Assembly: GCA_012515125.1 (NCBI GenBank)
Contig: JAAYYY010000009.1
Coordinates: 1-39,071 of the forward strand
Direction of reading: 5' to 3'
Length of the DNA: 39,071 nucleotides
Source of the DNA: Chloroflexota bacterium
GTDB lineage: Bacteria; Chloroflexota; Anaerolineae; Promineifilales; Promineifilaceae
Shown: in pieces, positions 24,304 to 32,519 of the stretch
Position numbering within the stretch: position 1 is the stretch's first letter
How the letters are laid out: each line of letters opens with the position of its first letter
Program-made: the position numbers and the translations under genes
Notes under the pieces: generated by a model
What the model was told of the DNA's origin: nothing
Seen by the model: the letters and a program-made list of their open reading frames with translations, nothing else
The model's database searches: none

Positions 24304-25644
24304 TTACAGCTTGATCTCCTGCCGCTGGAGGTTGCGGAAGGTAGCCAGCTTGCCATGCCAGTACAGATCGATCACGCCGGTCGGCCCGTTACGGTGCTTG
24401 GCAATGTTGATCTCGGCAATGTTGGGTCGTTCGGTCGTTTCCGGATTGTAATACTCGTCACGATAAATGAACATGACGATGTCCGAATCTTGCTCAATGC
24501 TGCCGCTGTCTCTCAAATCCGAGAGCTGCGGCCGTTTGTCCTGGCGATTCTCCACAGCACGGCTGAGCTGAGAGGCGGCAACGACGGGCACGTCCAGCTC
24601 GCGCGCCAGCGCTTTCAGGCCCCGCGAGATCTCGCTGATCTCCTGCACGCGGTTGTTACTCGTTCGTTCCGCCTGCATGAGCTGCAAGTAGTCGATCATG
24701 ACCAGGTCCAGCCCGTGCTCGGCGTAGAGCCGCCGGCACTTGGTGCGAAGCTGTAAGGGTGTAATGGAGGGCGTGTCGTCGATAAAGATTTTGGTTTCCG
24801 AGAGTCGCCCAACGGCCTCGTAAAAGAGAGGCCATTCCTTTTCGTGGAGATCGCCACGACGCAGGCGCTGGGAGTCGATGTGCGTCTCGGCAGCGATCAT
24901 CCGCTGAACCAGCTGCTCGCCGGACATCTCCAGGTTAAAGATAGCGACACGCTTGCCGTGCCGCAACCCGGCGTGCAGGGCCATGCCGATCTGGAAGCTG
25001 GTCTTGCCCATGCCGGGCCGGGCAGCGACGATAAGGAGGTCCGACTTGTTCAGGCCGCTCAGGATGCGGTCGATATCGACATAACCGGTGGGAATTCCGA
25101 TCATCTCATCGCCGCGCGCCGCCAGATCCTCAATGCGGTCGAGATAACTACGGGCAATCTCCCGGACGGGAACGAGGTCGCGCGTCGTGCGCTCTTCGCT
25201 GATGCTGAACAGCGCCTGCTCCGAGCGGTCGAGCACCACGTTGATGTCCTCGTCCTGGTCGTAGGCCAGGTCGGCAATGGCGCCCGCCGCCTTAATCAAC
25301 CGGCGGCGTACCGAGGCGGCCTCGACAATGCGGCCATAGCTGCGGGCATTGATCGAGGTAGGCACGGCGTTGAGCAGGCTGATCAGATAGGCTTCACCGC
25401 CCACATCTTCGAGTTGTTCGCGCTGCCGGAGGCTCTCCGTCAGCGTAACAAAGTCCAGCGGCTCCTCCCGGTTGTGCAGGTCGAGAATAGCCTCGTAGAC
25501 CCAACGATTCTGCTCGCGGTAAAAGGCGTCCGGCTTGAGGAAGGAAGCCACTTCCAGGATGGCATCCGGATCGATCAACAACGAACCCAGGACGGCCTCT
25601 TCCGCCTCGATGCTATGTGGGGGTAGCCGGTCCACAGCGCTCAT
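24304..25644 (-). CDS. dnaB: Replicative DNA helicase DnaB
   Basis: The hexameric helicase unwinds DNA at the replication fork. It has 446 residues, the usual length without intein: an N-terminal domain (about 8-110, PPHSIEAEEAVLGSLLID), a linker helix, and a RecA-like C-terminal domain with Walker A ARPGMGKTS (208-216), Walker B LVMIDYLQLM, and the QLSRAVE and DLRDSGSIEQDSD motifs. The ATG at 25644 has GGTGAGG upstream. It leads the cluster dnaB-dnaD-loader. A strong terminator for the preceding gene ends only 25 bp upstream, leaving little room for a separate promoter. Confidence 0.97.
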   Translation of the reverse strand: MSAVDRLPPHSIEAEEAVLGSLLIDPDAILEVASFLKPDAFYREQNRWVYEAILDLHNREEPLDFVTLTESLRQREQLEDVGGEAYLISLLNAVPTSINARSYGRIVEAASVRRRLIKAAGAIADLAYDQDEDINVVLDRSEQALFSISEERTTRDLVPVREIARSYLDRIEDLAARGDEMIGIPTGYVDIDRILSGLNKSDLLIVAARPGMGKTSFQIGMALHAGLRHGKRVAIFNLEMSGEQLVQRMIAAETHIDSQRLRRGDLHEKEWPLFYEAVGRLSETKIFIDDTPSITPLQLRTKCRRLYAEHGLDLVMIDYLQLMQAERTSNNRVQEISEISRGLKALARELDVPVVAASQLSRAVENRQDKRPQLSDLRDSGSIEQDSDIVMFIYRDEYYNPETTERPNIAEINIAKHRNGPTGVIDLYWHGKLATFRNLQRQEIKL

Positions 25645-25669
25645 GCACGTACCTCACCAATGACGGGAT

Positions 25670-25709
25670 AAAAAACGTGAAACGTGGGGGGCACCTCACG
25701 TTCCACGTT
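25670..25709 (-). terminator. Intrinsic terminator between the bfn-like gene and dnaB
   Basis: On the minus strand a 13-bp stem (25697-25709 pairing with 25674-25686, one G-U), a 10-nt loop, and a run of six T. It contains the direct repeat AACGTG twice in each arm. It should end the bfn-like transcript; because dnaB begins 25 bp later, partial read-through could set dnaB expression. Confidence 0.85.
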
Positions 25710-25757
25710 CAGATGGTGGCTGGGTTGATCCGGACAGACAGGAGCCGGCCCGGAAAG

Positions 25758-26261
25758 TCAGGATTCGTCCAGGTCGTCGAAATCCAGCGTATCGACGAAA
25801 TCAGAAAAGGCGTCCAGGCTCTCAGGCTCATCGTCGCCACCCTGTGTCTCCTGGATATCCGGCTCGGGCAGGATACCAGCCTCCTCGAGAACATGCTCCT
25901 CGACGAAAATGGGAACCTTTGTACGTACGGCGAGGGCAATGGCGTCGGACGGGCGGCAGTCGATCTCTTTTTCCTCGCCGTTGACCTCCACGTAGAGTGT
26001 GGCATAAAAAACGGCTTCGCGCAGGTCATTCACCACAATGCGCGTTACGGTGCCGTCCATCGCTTCGATTGTGTTTCTGAGTAGATCGTGGGTCAGCGGC
26101 CGGGCTACTTTGGTGTTCTGCAGCTCGATCGTGATCGCCTCAGCCTCGCATGGACCAATCCAGATCGCCAGCTGCTGCTCGCTCTCCATGTCCTTCAGCA
26201 TCACAATCCGATGCTGCGAGACCAGACTGATGCGAATGCTGTCTATTACGACCTCAATCAT
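25758..26261 (-). CDS. Bifunctional nuclease (BFN/DUF151) family protein
   Basis: The 167-residue protein belongs to the DUF151/BFN family, whose plant members have RNase and DNase activity and whose bacterial members are little studied. Recognisable are MIEVVIDSIRISLVSQHRIV at the N-terminus, LAIWIGPCEAEAI (about 35-47), RPLTHDLL and IDCRPSDAIALAVRTKVPIF. An acidic tail (after about 135, ending DTLDFDDLDES) follows. The ATG at 26261 has AAGGTGAG upstream and begins the conserved MIEV segment; a 26-codon extension is rejected because it would include the promoter. It is a single gene with its own extended -10 promoter and a strong terminator. Confidence 0.9.
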   Translation of the reverse strand: MIEVVIDSIRISLVSQHRIVMLKDMESEQQLAIWIGPCEAEAITIELQNTKVARPLTHDLLRNTIEAMDGTVTRIVVNDLREAVFYATLYVEVNGEEKEIDCRPSDAIALAVRTKVPIFVEEHVLEEAGILPEPDIQETQGGDDEPESLDAFSDFVDTLDFDDLDES

Positions 26262-26321
26262 ATTCTCACCTTCTCGCTCGTAAACTGGAGGCCCGGCAGG
26301 CAGGCCCTCGCATGTCAGCGC

Positions 26322-26330
26322 ATTGTAGCA
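26322..26330 (-). promoter_or_regulatory. Extended -10 promoter of the bfn-like gene
   Basis: The minus strand reads TGCTACAAT, an extended -10 with a 5/6 hexamer. A weak -35, GTGAAC, lies 17 bp upstream. The predicted leader is about 54 nt. Confidence 0.55.
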
Positions 26331-26356
26331 TAAATCCAAAAATGGTTCACGCCGAT

Positions 26357-28129
26357 CTAGTTGATCAATACCCAGGTCCGATTGCGCAGGAAGAGGGTCA
26401 TCTCCCGCAGATTAGCGCGGCGACCTTCAGTGACCAGGGCCACGGCCTGGTTGCCATCCAGCTCCAGCTGGTGCACCTCGACGCCCACCGCGGCAAGCTT
26501 GATCACAATCCGGTTGTAATCCATGCCCAGCGGATCGACAAAAACGCCGTCGTTGTTCAGCGCCCGTTCGATACTGTCGAGGATCAGGTTGGCTTCGCCG
26601 TAATCGCCGCCACGGATGGCGCGATCGACCGCCAGGAACATGACTTCGAGCGTAATATGCAACGGCGTCGATGGATGCCGGTTCAGGTCAGCCGTGAGCC
26701 CCCGCTCTTCCAGATCGCGCGGGTAAGGCAACCAGGCCTGCAGGAAGTGCGCCGTCGGGTCAAACTGCAGCTGGTAGTCACGGACGAGGTCGTAGTAGCG
26801 GAGCGTCACCAGCAGATCGGCGACGGCCTGCGCATCACGAGGCAGGCCTTCCAGATAGGCCAGCCACTCACTCTCGGTCTCTGCCAGTGTCTGGCCAAAA
26901 TTCCTCTGTAACGCCCCATCCACGATCTGAGATGGCGTGGCAACGCCATTGGTGGCGGCGCCGGCATAGAACGCTTTTACCGGCTCCCAGCCGTAGCGCT
27001 GGACGAGGAAGTTGAGGAAGCCAGCCGACTCGACGTAACCGATTTCGTGCTGCTGGGTGTAGAAGTTGTCGAAAAGCTGGGTCAGGGGCACGTACAGGCC
27101 CGTCTCCCGCAGCGCCCGGACGCGCTGGTCAATATCGTCAACCTTATAATGGCCCCCCGTGACCCATACCGCCAACCCTTCGGCCAGCGAGGGGAGGCGG
27201 TTAGGCGCAAACTGCTGGTCGAGAATGTGGACGGCTTCGTGGGTGATCAACTCGGCCACGCCTTCACCCACGTAATTGCGGTCCAGATAGGAGATGACAA
27301 TGGTCGAGCTGGCGTAGCCACCCTGACCAATGACACGATCGATGAAGTAGAAGTGTGGCGTCACCAGAGGGGCAACGCCCATCGTCGTGGAAGCCTTCTG
27401 TACAGCCGCCTCGACCATCTCCTGCAGTTGGCCGAGATCGCGATGGGCCGCGGTGCCGCGCACGACGTGCAGAACGCAGCAGCCGGTCTCCGCCGTCAGC
27501 CACTCGGCGCCCAGCTCGCGCGCCGGTCGCCAGCTCGCCGGACGGACGGGAACCGTCAGGGTTACCTGGTTGTTCGTGGTGTCCTCGTCGCCGGCGACAA
27601 TCAGATCGGCCGGGTCGATGGTCACTGTGATCTCGTGCTCGCCCACCTGCCCGTGCGTGTCCCAATCCCAGGTGAAGAGAGCCGATGGACTGCCGGCGAG
27701 GTTGTTGGTAGTCAGGGTCGTGCTCAGGTTCAGCACGTCGCCAACCGCAACGTCTACCCCCACGGCGGTGTGATCCACGAAGTCGGGAACCGCCGGACGG
27801 ACCAGGAAGGTCACCGCGTCGCCTTCGTAGATTTCGGGCACCGGGTAGATGAAGATATCGTCCTCGGTGATCGCCAGATCGGTCACCGGCGCGGAGCGGG
27901 TTGCCACCGGTTGGAGATCCCAGAGCGCGGCAGTAGGCGTCGCCGGAGCTACGGCCGTTGCCGTGGGCGCTGGAGAAGGGGTCGGGTCCACCGGGGGTGC
28001 TGTGGCTGTCTCCACAGCAGGAAGCGTGGTAGTCTGGCCTGGGGCCGGCTCTTGAGTCCCGTTGGTGCTGCCGCCACAGGCCGTCAGGAACAGCACCAGC
28101 AGTAACAAATATCGATGTGTTCGCAACAC
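26357..28129 (-). CDS. Lipoprotein with a gluzincin-type (HExxH...E) metalloprotease-like domain
   Basis: The 590-residue protein has a lipoprotein signal with lipobox LFLTAC (Cys18), a Pro/Thr/Ala-rich linker (about 22-70), a CARDB-like beta domain (about 85-200, ending NNQVTLTVPVRP), and a peptidase-MA-like domain with H297-E-A-V-H301 (ITHEAVHILDQQ) and a likely third zinc ligand E317 in SLAEGLAVW. The C-terminal 150 residues form an extra alpha+beta module. It is probably an extracytoplasmic zinc peptidase; the target is unknown. I chose the GTG at 28129, because the AAGGAG at 28145-28140 precedes it by 10 bp; a TTG at 28150 has no ribosome-binding site. Confidence 0.85.
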   Translation of the reverse strand: MLRTHRYLLLLVLFLTACGGSTNGTQEPAPGQTTTLPAVETATAPPVDPTPSPAPTATAVAPATPTAALWDLQPVATRSAPVTDLAITEDDIFIYPVPEIYEGDAVTFLVRPAVPDFVDHTAVGVDVAVGDVLNLSTTLTTNNLAGSPSALFTWDWDTHGQVGEHEITVTIDPADLIVAGDEDTTNNQVTLTVPVRPASWRPARELGAEWLTAETGCCVLHVVRGTAAHRDLGQLQEMVEAAVQKASTTMGVAPLVTPHFYFIDRVIGQGGYASSTIVISYLDRNYVGEGVAELITHEAVHILDQQFAPNRLPSLAEGLAVWVTGGHYKVDDIDQRVRALRETGLYVPLTQLFDNFYTQQHEIGYVESAGFLNFLVQRYGWEPVKAFYAGAATNGVATPSQIVDGALQRNFGQTLAETESEWLAYLEGLPRDAQAVADLLVTLRYYDLVRDYQLQFDPTAHFLQAWLPYPRDLEERGLTADLNRHPSTPLHITLEVMFLAVDRAIRGGDYGEANLILDSIERALNNDGVFVDPLGMDYNRIVIKLAAVGVEVHQLELDGNQAVALVTEGRRANLREMTLFLRNRTWVLIN

Positions 28130-28158
28130 TAAACCTGCTCTCCTTCGCAACCGGCGTT

Positions 28159-28164
28159 ATTGTA
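28159..28164 (-). promoter_or_regulatory. Putative -10 of the metalloprotease lipoprotein gene
   Basis: The minus strand reads TACAAT. A transcript start near 28152 would place the AAGGAG ribosome-binding site in a leader of about 23 nt. No good -35 is seen. Confidence 0.35.
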
Positions 28165-28279
28165 ACGCATGCACAGTCGAGATAACACGTCCGGTACCGA
28201 TTCGGCGCTCTTTCTAAGGCTTCTCTTTACTCCGGCTGCGCAGGCTTCGATCTTGCTGGCACAGCGGCGACCCTCTTTC

Positions 28280-28285
28280 TATAAT
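28280..28285 (+). promoter_or_regulatory. Putative -10 of the icd promoter
   Basis: A perfect TATAAT 57 bp upstream of the icd start. No -35 is recognisable at 16-18 bp; TTGCTG lies at 21 bp. Confidence 0.45.
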
Positions 28286-28341
28286 GGATAGGATTGGAAA
28301 AGGAGTGCCAACCCCGGGGAGCGCCAAAAAGTGAAGGAGAA

Positions 28342-29592
28342 ATGACGAAAATGCCCTACGAACAGATCAACGTACCCGACGGCGAGAAAATCCGCTATGA
28401 AAACGGCCGGCTCATCGTGCCGGACCATCCTGTTATTGCCTTTATTGAGGGCGATGGGATCGGCGTAGACATTACGCCGGCCTCTCTCCGCGTCTGGGAC
28501 GCGGCTGTCGAAAAGGCCTATGGCGGCCGTCGCAAAATCGCCTGGATGGAGATCTACGCCGGAGAGAAAGCAGCTGAACGGTACAACGGCGACTACATGC
28601 CCGAAGAGACGTTCGAGGCGATGCGCGAATTCCTGGTTGGCATTAAGGGCCCGCTCACCACGCCCATCGGCGGCGGCTTCCGCAGCCTGAACGTGACCCT
28701 GCGCCAGGTGCTCGACCTGTATGCCTGCGTGCGGCCCGTGCGCTACCTGCCCGGCACCCCCAGTCCCATGCGCGAGCCGGAGAGGATGGACATCGTCATC
28801 TACCGCGAGAATACCGAAGACGTCTATTCCGGCATTGAATGGCCGGCCGAGTCGCCGGAAGCGCAGGCGCTCATCGACTTCATGAATGAAAAGCTGGGCA
28901 AGAACGTGCGCCGCGACGCGGCTATTGGCATCAAGCCGGTCAGCGAGTTCGGGACCGCGCGCCTCGTCCGCCAGGCGATCCAGTATGCCATCGATCGTGG
29001 GCGCGACAGTGTGACGCTGGTCCACAAGGGTAACATCATGAAATTCACCGAAGGCGCCTTCAAGACCTGGGGCTATGAAGTAGCGGCTGAGGAGTTCGGC
29101 GATCAGACGATTACCGAGGACGAGCTGTGGTCCCGCTATGATGGCAAGGCCCCTGAGGGCAAGATCGTGATCAAAGACCGCATTGCGGACAACATGCTGC
29201 AGCAGCTACTGACTCGCACCGACGAATACAGCGTCATTGCCACGCTCAACCTGAACGGCGACTACATGAGCGACGCCGCCGCCGCCCAGGTCGGTGGGTT
29301 GGGCATGGCGCCGGGCGGCAACATTGGCGATGGCATCGCCCTCTTCGAGGCCACCCACGGCACGGCGCCCAAGTACGCCGGCAAGGATATGGTCAACCCC
29401 GGCAGCCTCATTCTCAGCGGCGTGATGATGCTGGAATACATGGGCTGGGACGAGGCGGCAAAGCTCGTCGTCGACGGCATGGCCCGGACGATTGAGCAGA
29501 AGCGAGTGACCTACGACCTGCACCGGCAGATGGAAGGCGCGACGAAGCTCAGCACGTCTGAATTCGCCACAGCCATCATCGAGAATATGTAA
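28342..29592 (+). CDS. icd: NADP-dependent isocitrate dehydrogenase
   Basis: It oxidatively decarboxylates isocitrate to 2-oxoglutarate in the TCA cycle. The 416 residues equal the length of the E. coli enzyme, and the sequence is alignable throughout. S115 in [13 protein letters not shown] corresponds to the phosphorylated Ser113 of E. coli. [17 protein letters not shown] keeps the Lys-Tyr and Val of the NADP-specific enzymes, and VTYDLHRQM keeps the Tyr and Arg, so NADP is the likely cofactor. The ATG at 28342 follows AAGGAG closely; the ATG at 28351 is an alternative. No aceK is present in the window. A terminator follows. Confidence 0.97.
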   Translation: MTKMPYEQINVPDGEKIRYENGRLIVPDHPVIAFIEGDGIGVDITPASLRVWDAAVEKAYGGRRKIAWMEIYAGEKAAERYNGDYMPEETFEAMREFLVGIKGPLTTPIGGGFRSLNVTLRQVLDLYACVRPVRYLPGTPSPMREPERMDIVIYRENTEDVYSGIEWPAESPEAQALIDFMNEKLGKNVRRDAAIGIKPVSEFGTARLVRQAIQYAIDRGRDSVTLVHKGNIMKFTEGAFKTWGYEVAAEEFGDQTITEDELWSRYDGKAPEGKIVIKDRIADNMLQQLLTRTDEYSVIATLNLNGDYMSDAAAAQVGGLGMAPGGNIGDGIALFEATHGTAPKYAGKDMVNPGSLILSGVMMLEYMGWDEAAKLVVDGMARTIEQKRVTYDLHRQMEGATKLSTSEFATAIIENM

Positions 29593-29613
29593 GCAAGCGT
29601 TTTCGCAGCTATG

Positions 29614-29643
29614 AAACCCCCGGAGTCTTCTTCCGGGGGTTTT
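29614..29643 (+). terminator. Intrinsic terminator after icd
   Basis: A stem of about 10-11 bp: AACCCCCGGA (29615-29624) with TCCGGGGGTT (29632-29641), a 7-nt loop and a short T tail TTTT. The GGGGG of its right arm is also the only ribosome-binding-like sequence before thiD. Confidence 0.8.
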
Positions 29644-29652
29644 GTGATCTCT

Positions 29653-30492
29653 ATGGACACTTTCAGCCAGCCACCTCCCGTACTGACCATCGGCGGCTCC
29701 GACAGTGGCGGTGCGGCAGGGATCCAGGCCGACCTGAAGAGCTTCACAGCGCTGCGCGTCTACGGGATGAGCGTCCTGACGGCGGTGACGGCGCAGAACA
29801 GCGTGCGGGTCGCGGCCGTCCACTATTTGCCTGCCGGCTTCGTCGCCGCAGAAATCGACGCTGTGCTCGAGGATTATGGGGCAGCAGCAATCAAGACTGG
29901 CTTCATCGGCCGGGCCGAGCTGGTCCACGCGGTGGCAGAACGCCTGCGCTTCTGGCAGGCCAGCGCGCCGGAGCGGGTGGGGCCGCTGGTCGTCGATCCG
30001 GTGCTGGTCAACCATCGTCATGAAGCCATGTTTGGGCCGGACGTGACGGAAGCCTACCGGCAGTCGCTGCTGCCCCTGGCGACGCTGGTCACGCCCAATC
30101 GGGCCGAGGCGGCGCTGCTCACGGGACAGACGGTAGACGCCGTAGCCGCTGCCGAGCATGCCGCCCGCGCGCTGCACGGCATGGGCGCCCGGCACGTCCT
30201 GCTGAAAGGTATTCCCGACGGTGAGCAGATGGCCGACCTCTTCTTTGACGGCTATACCTGCCTGACTCTGGCGTCGCCCCGATTGGAGACTGACAATACT
30301 CACGGCAGCGGCGACACGCTATCTGCGGCGATTGCCGCCGTACTGGCGCATGGGCTGCCCTTGCCGGAAGCGATCGAACGAGGCCGGGGCTATACGCTGG
30401 CGGCCCTGCGCGGAAGCCAGAGCTGGCGCCTGGGCGCGGGCCACGGGCCGCTCCGGCACTGGACCGGCGCGGGAGAAGAGGAATCGCGCTGA
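29653..30492 (+). CDS. thiD: Hydroxymethylpyrimidine/phosphomethylpyrimidine kinase
   Basis: The 279-residue ribokinase-fold enzyme phosphorylates HMP and HMP-P in thiamine biosynthesis. Motifs: IGGSDSGGAAGIQADLK at the N-terminus, TAVTAQNS, VVDPVLVN, LVTPNRAEAALLTG, and the anion-hole/catalytic segment NTHGSGDTLSAAIAA (GSGD). The middle HRHEAMFG replaces the usual KSGxxLL region, a possible substrate-pocket change. The start is uncertain: the ATG at 29653, or a GTG at 29644 placed 4 bp after GGGGG; an ATG at 29611 lies in the icd terminator and is rejected. No TPP riboswitch is visible. Pyridoxal kinase activity is an alternative within the family. Confidence 0.9.
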   Translation: MDTFSQPPPVLTIGGSDSGGAAGIQADLKSFTALRVYGMSVLTAVTAQNSVRVAAVHYLPAGFVAAEIDAVLEDYGAAAIKTGFIGRAELVHAVAERLRFWQASAPERVGPLVVDPVLVNHRHEAMFGPDVTEAYRQSLLPLATLVTPNRAEAALLTGQTVDAVAAAEHAARALHGMGARHVLLKGIPDGEQMADLFFDGYTCLTLASPRLETDNTHGSGDTLSAAIAAVLAHGLPLPEAIERGRGYTLAALRGSQSWRLGAGHGPLRHWTGAGEEESR

Positions 30493-30534
30493 TAGCCAGC
30501 GCATAGGAAAGGGCTAAACAGGAGCCGGGGAGGC

Positions 30535-30563
30535 TTGCCCAACGCCCACGTTCTTGTTATTAT
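30535..30563 (+). promoter_or_regulatory. Promoter of the GbsR-like regulator gene
   Basis: TTGCCC (30535-30540), a 17-bp spacer and TATTAT (30558-30563). The predicted transcript start near 30570 lies inside the inverted repeat at 30567-30582. Confidence 0.6.
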
Positions 30564-30566
30564 ACT

Positions 30567-30582
30567 TTCAAAACATTTTGAA
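30567..30582. promoter_or_regulatory. Candidate autoregulatory operator TTCAAAA-CA-TTTTGAA
   Basis: A perfect 7-bp inverted repeat with a 2-bp centre, sitting 3 bp after the -10 and 14 bp before the start codon of a GbsR/MarR-like gene. The position would block transcription when bound. Confidence 0.55.
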
Positions 30583-30595
30583 TGTAGGGCGAGTC

Positions 30596-31147
30596 ATGCA
30601 CAAGAGTCTCGAGACTGTTAACGATAGCACGGTAGCCGGATTCGGCCGTCTGGCCGGTTTTTTCGGTTTTAGCGACGTCATGGGGCGCCTGTACGGCACC
30701 CTCCTGCTCAGTCCCGAGCCACTTTCCCTGGACGAGCTGGCCGAGCGCCTGCGCATCAGCAAAGGCTCGGTGAGCATGAATATGCGCTCCCTCGGACGGT
30801 GGGGCATGGCCCACGAAGTGTGGATGCGTGGCGAGCGCAAGAAGTATTACGAGGCAGAGCCCGATCTCTGGCAGGTAATCCGCAACGTCGTCAACGCGCG
30901 CGAGCGGCGGGAAGTGCAGGTGGCGCTGGAAGTGCTGCGCGATAGCGTCGAGAAGCTGAAATCGGCAGAAGACGAGCTGACGCCGGAAGAGAAGAAGCTG
31001 TCTGATTTTTACCTGGCGCGGATCGACGATCTGCAGGCCTTTTTCCAGGTCGCGCAGCTGGCGATGGGGACGATTCTGGGCGGCGAGGCAGGGCTCGACC
31101 TCGAGGGGATTACCCGTTTCGAACTGCCGCACAGCGGCGCTTCCTGA
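30596..31147 (+). CDS. GbsR/MarR-family transcriptional regulator
   Basis: The 183-residue protein has a winged helix-turn-helix (about 25-95): MGRLYGTLLLSPEPLSLDEL, AERLRISKGSVSMNMRSLGR and WMRGERKKYYEAEP match the GbsR group (regulators of glycine betaine uptake or synthesis in Bacillus and archaea). A C-terminal coiled-coil-like helix pair (about 100-165) should form the dimer. No osmolyte gene is nearby, so the target is unknown. The ATG at 30596 is in a GGGCGAGTC context and lies downstream of a promoter and a perfect inverted repeat. The longer 14-codon form from 30554 would span the -10 and is rejected. Confidence 0.87.
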   Translation: MHKSLETVNDSTVAGFGRLAGFFGFSDVMGRLYGTLLLSPEPLSLDELAERLRISKGSVSMNMRSLGRWGMAHEVWMRGERKKYYEAEPDLWQVIRNVVNARERREVQVALEVLRDSVEKLKSAEDELTPEEKKLSDFYLARIDDLQAFFQVAQLAMGTILGGEAGLDLEGITRFELPHSGAS

Positions 31148-31201
31148 GCCTTTAACCCCTTTCCTTCTATATCGGCTTCAGGGGAAGATCACCCCCACAT
31201 C

Positions 31202-31231
31202 TTGCCCCTGCTAGCTCATTTGTGCTACACT
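31202..31231 (+). promoter_or_regulatory. Promoter of the nurA-HAS-herA operon
   Basis: TTGCCC (31202-31207), an 18-bp spacer and TACACT (31226-31231), with TGC in front making the extended -10 TGCTACACT. The predicted leader is about 52 nt with AGGAGAGGGG before the nurA ATG. Confidence 0.55.
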
Positions 31232-31289
31232 GTTGCCAACAGGCCGCGTTTTGCCCTTCCAGAGGGCGGCGCAGGAGAGGGGCGACAGG

Positions 31290-32519
31290 ATGTTAGAGCT
31301 TGAAAAACTCAGCGACGAAGTTGAGAAAATGGCCCGGGGGGCCTATGAGCTGCGCCAGGAAAGCGGGGAGCTACTCGACGATCTGCTGCAAAAGCTGGAA
31401 GCACACGCCACAGCCTGGTCGAAGATCGACGCCTGCCTGCGCACGGCCGTGCGCGACCTCGATCCCAAGCTCAAGTGGTATCGCTCGGCGCGCCCGCTCG
31501 ACGCGCGCGAGCCGCTGAACGCGGCAATCGATCCTAAGCCTGTGCCGGCGCAGGCGAACCTGATCGCCAGCGACGGCTCGCAGATCTTGCCCAGCCGCCA
31601 CGGCGCCTACCTCTACTCCGTCATCAATATCGGTATTATCATCTATTACCACGGGCGGGGATGCGCCCCTTTCCAGACGACCTACCCCGTCATCGACTAC
31701 CCCAATGGCGACAAGGAGGCCGACGATTTTGTTGACGACGCCGCTATCGTCAATATCCGCCGCGATCTCGCCGAGATCGAAACGCTGGTCGCCCGGGCGC
31801 AGGAGCTGACCGAAGAGGATCTTCCCGTTCTGGCCCTGCTCGATCAGCGGCTGCTCTACTGGCCTGTGGGCTCGGGCAGCAACGACGAGGGCCGGCGGGT
31901 GCTCCTTGGCTGGCAGCAGGCGATGCAGCGGGCGCGTGACTGCGGCTGCCTGCTCGCCGGCTACATCGACCGGCCGGGCAAGCGTTCGGTAATTACCATG
32001 CTGCAAACGCTGGACATCCACAAGGTGGGCTTCGAGCCCGACAGCCTGCTGCGCCCGGCGGGCGGTTCGGCCCTGACTGACGTACAGCTTTTCCGCCATA
32101 TCCTGAAGGAGCCCGGACAGCGCAGCAAGGTTTTCGTCGATATCTCCCAGCAGAACGAGCAGTTCAGCGCTTACGACGCCGATAACGAGGTTTGCTTCTT
32201 TTACCTCAATCCCGGGGCGGCGGGGCGGCAGCTGGCCCGCGTGGATATTCCCATGTGGGTGGCGCAAGATCCGGCGCTGGTGGACCTCGTACACAGCCTC
32301 GTCCATAATCAGTGCCAGATCATGGGCGGCTATCCTTACGTCCTGACCCGCGCCGACGAGCTTGCCGTCGTCGGCGCACGCGACCGGGAGAGTCTGGAGA
32401 TGATGATCGCCACGGCGATGGAACGCTACGGCTTCTACGGCTCGGTTACGTCGAAGCAAAGCGGTAAGAACGTGGCGCGCGCCGGGCGCACGCGCCACAC
32501 AGGAGTACATGGAAGATGA
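31290..32519 (+). CDS. nurA: NurA-family nuclease
   Basis: NurA is a 5'-3' exonuclease and ssDNA endonuclease that works with the HerA translocase in DNA-end resection. The 409-residue protein has an N-terminal helical region (about 1-80) and a NurA domain (about 88-385) with the metal-binding D95 in IASDGSQI, D185 in LALLDQRLLY, and GYIDRP (224-229). The C-terminal signature reads YPYVLTRADELAV, with D356 where archaeal enzymes have His in an AH pair. The ATG at 31290 has AGGAGAGGGG upstream; the longer frame from 31233 is rejected because it abuts the promoter. The stop overlaps the HAS-barrel gene (ATGA). Confidence 0.85.
   Translation: MLELEKLSDEVEKMARGAYELRQESGELLDDLLQKLEAHATAWSKIDACLRTAVRDLDPKLKWYRSARPLDAREPLNAAIDPKPVPAQANLIASDGSQILPSRHGAYLYSVINIGIIIYYHGRGCAPFQTTYPVIDYPNGDKEADDFVDDAAIVNIRRDLAEIETLVARAQELTEEDLPVLALLDQRLLYWPVGSGSNDEGRRVLLGWQQAMQRARDCGCLLAGYIDRPGKRSVITMLQTLDIHKVGFEPDSLLRPAGGSALTDVQLFRHILKEPGQRSKVFVDISQQNEQFSAYDADNEVCFFYLNPGAAGRQLARVDIPMWVAQDPALVDLVHSLVHNQCQIMGGYPYVLTRADELAVVGARDRESLEMMIATAMERYGFYGSVTSKQSGKNVARAGRTRHTGVHGR

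Noticed and set aside
26361-26368. Palindrome TTGATCAA
   Set aside because: It lies in the 3' end of the metalloprotease gene and is explained by its codons; no regulatory context.
28253-28285. TTGCTG as -35 for the icd TATAAT
   Set aside because: The 21-bp spacer is too long for a standard promoter.
29611-29652. Upstream ATG of thiD
   Set aside because: It lies inside the icd terminator hairpin; conserved ThiD sequence starts later.
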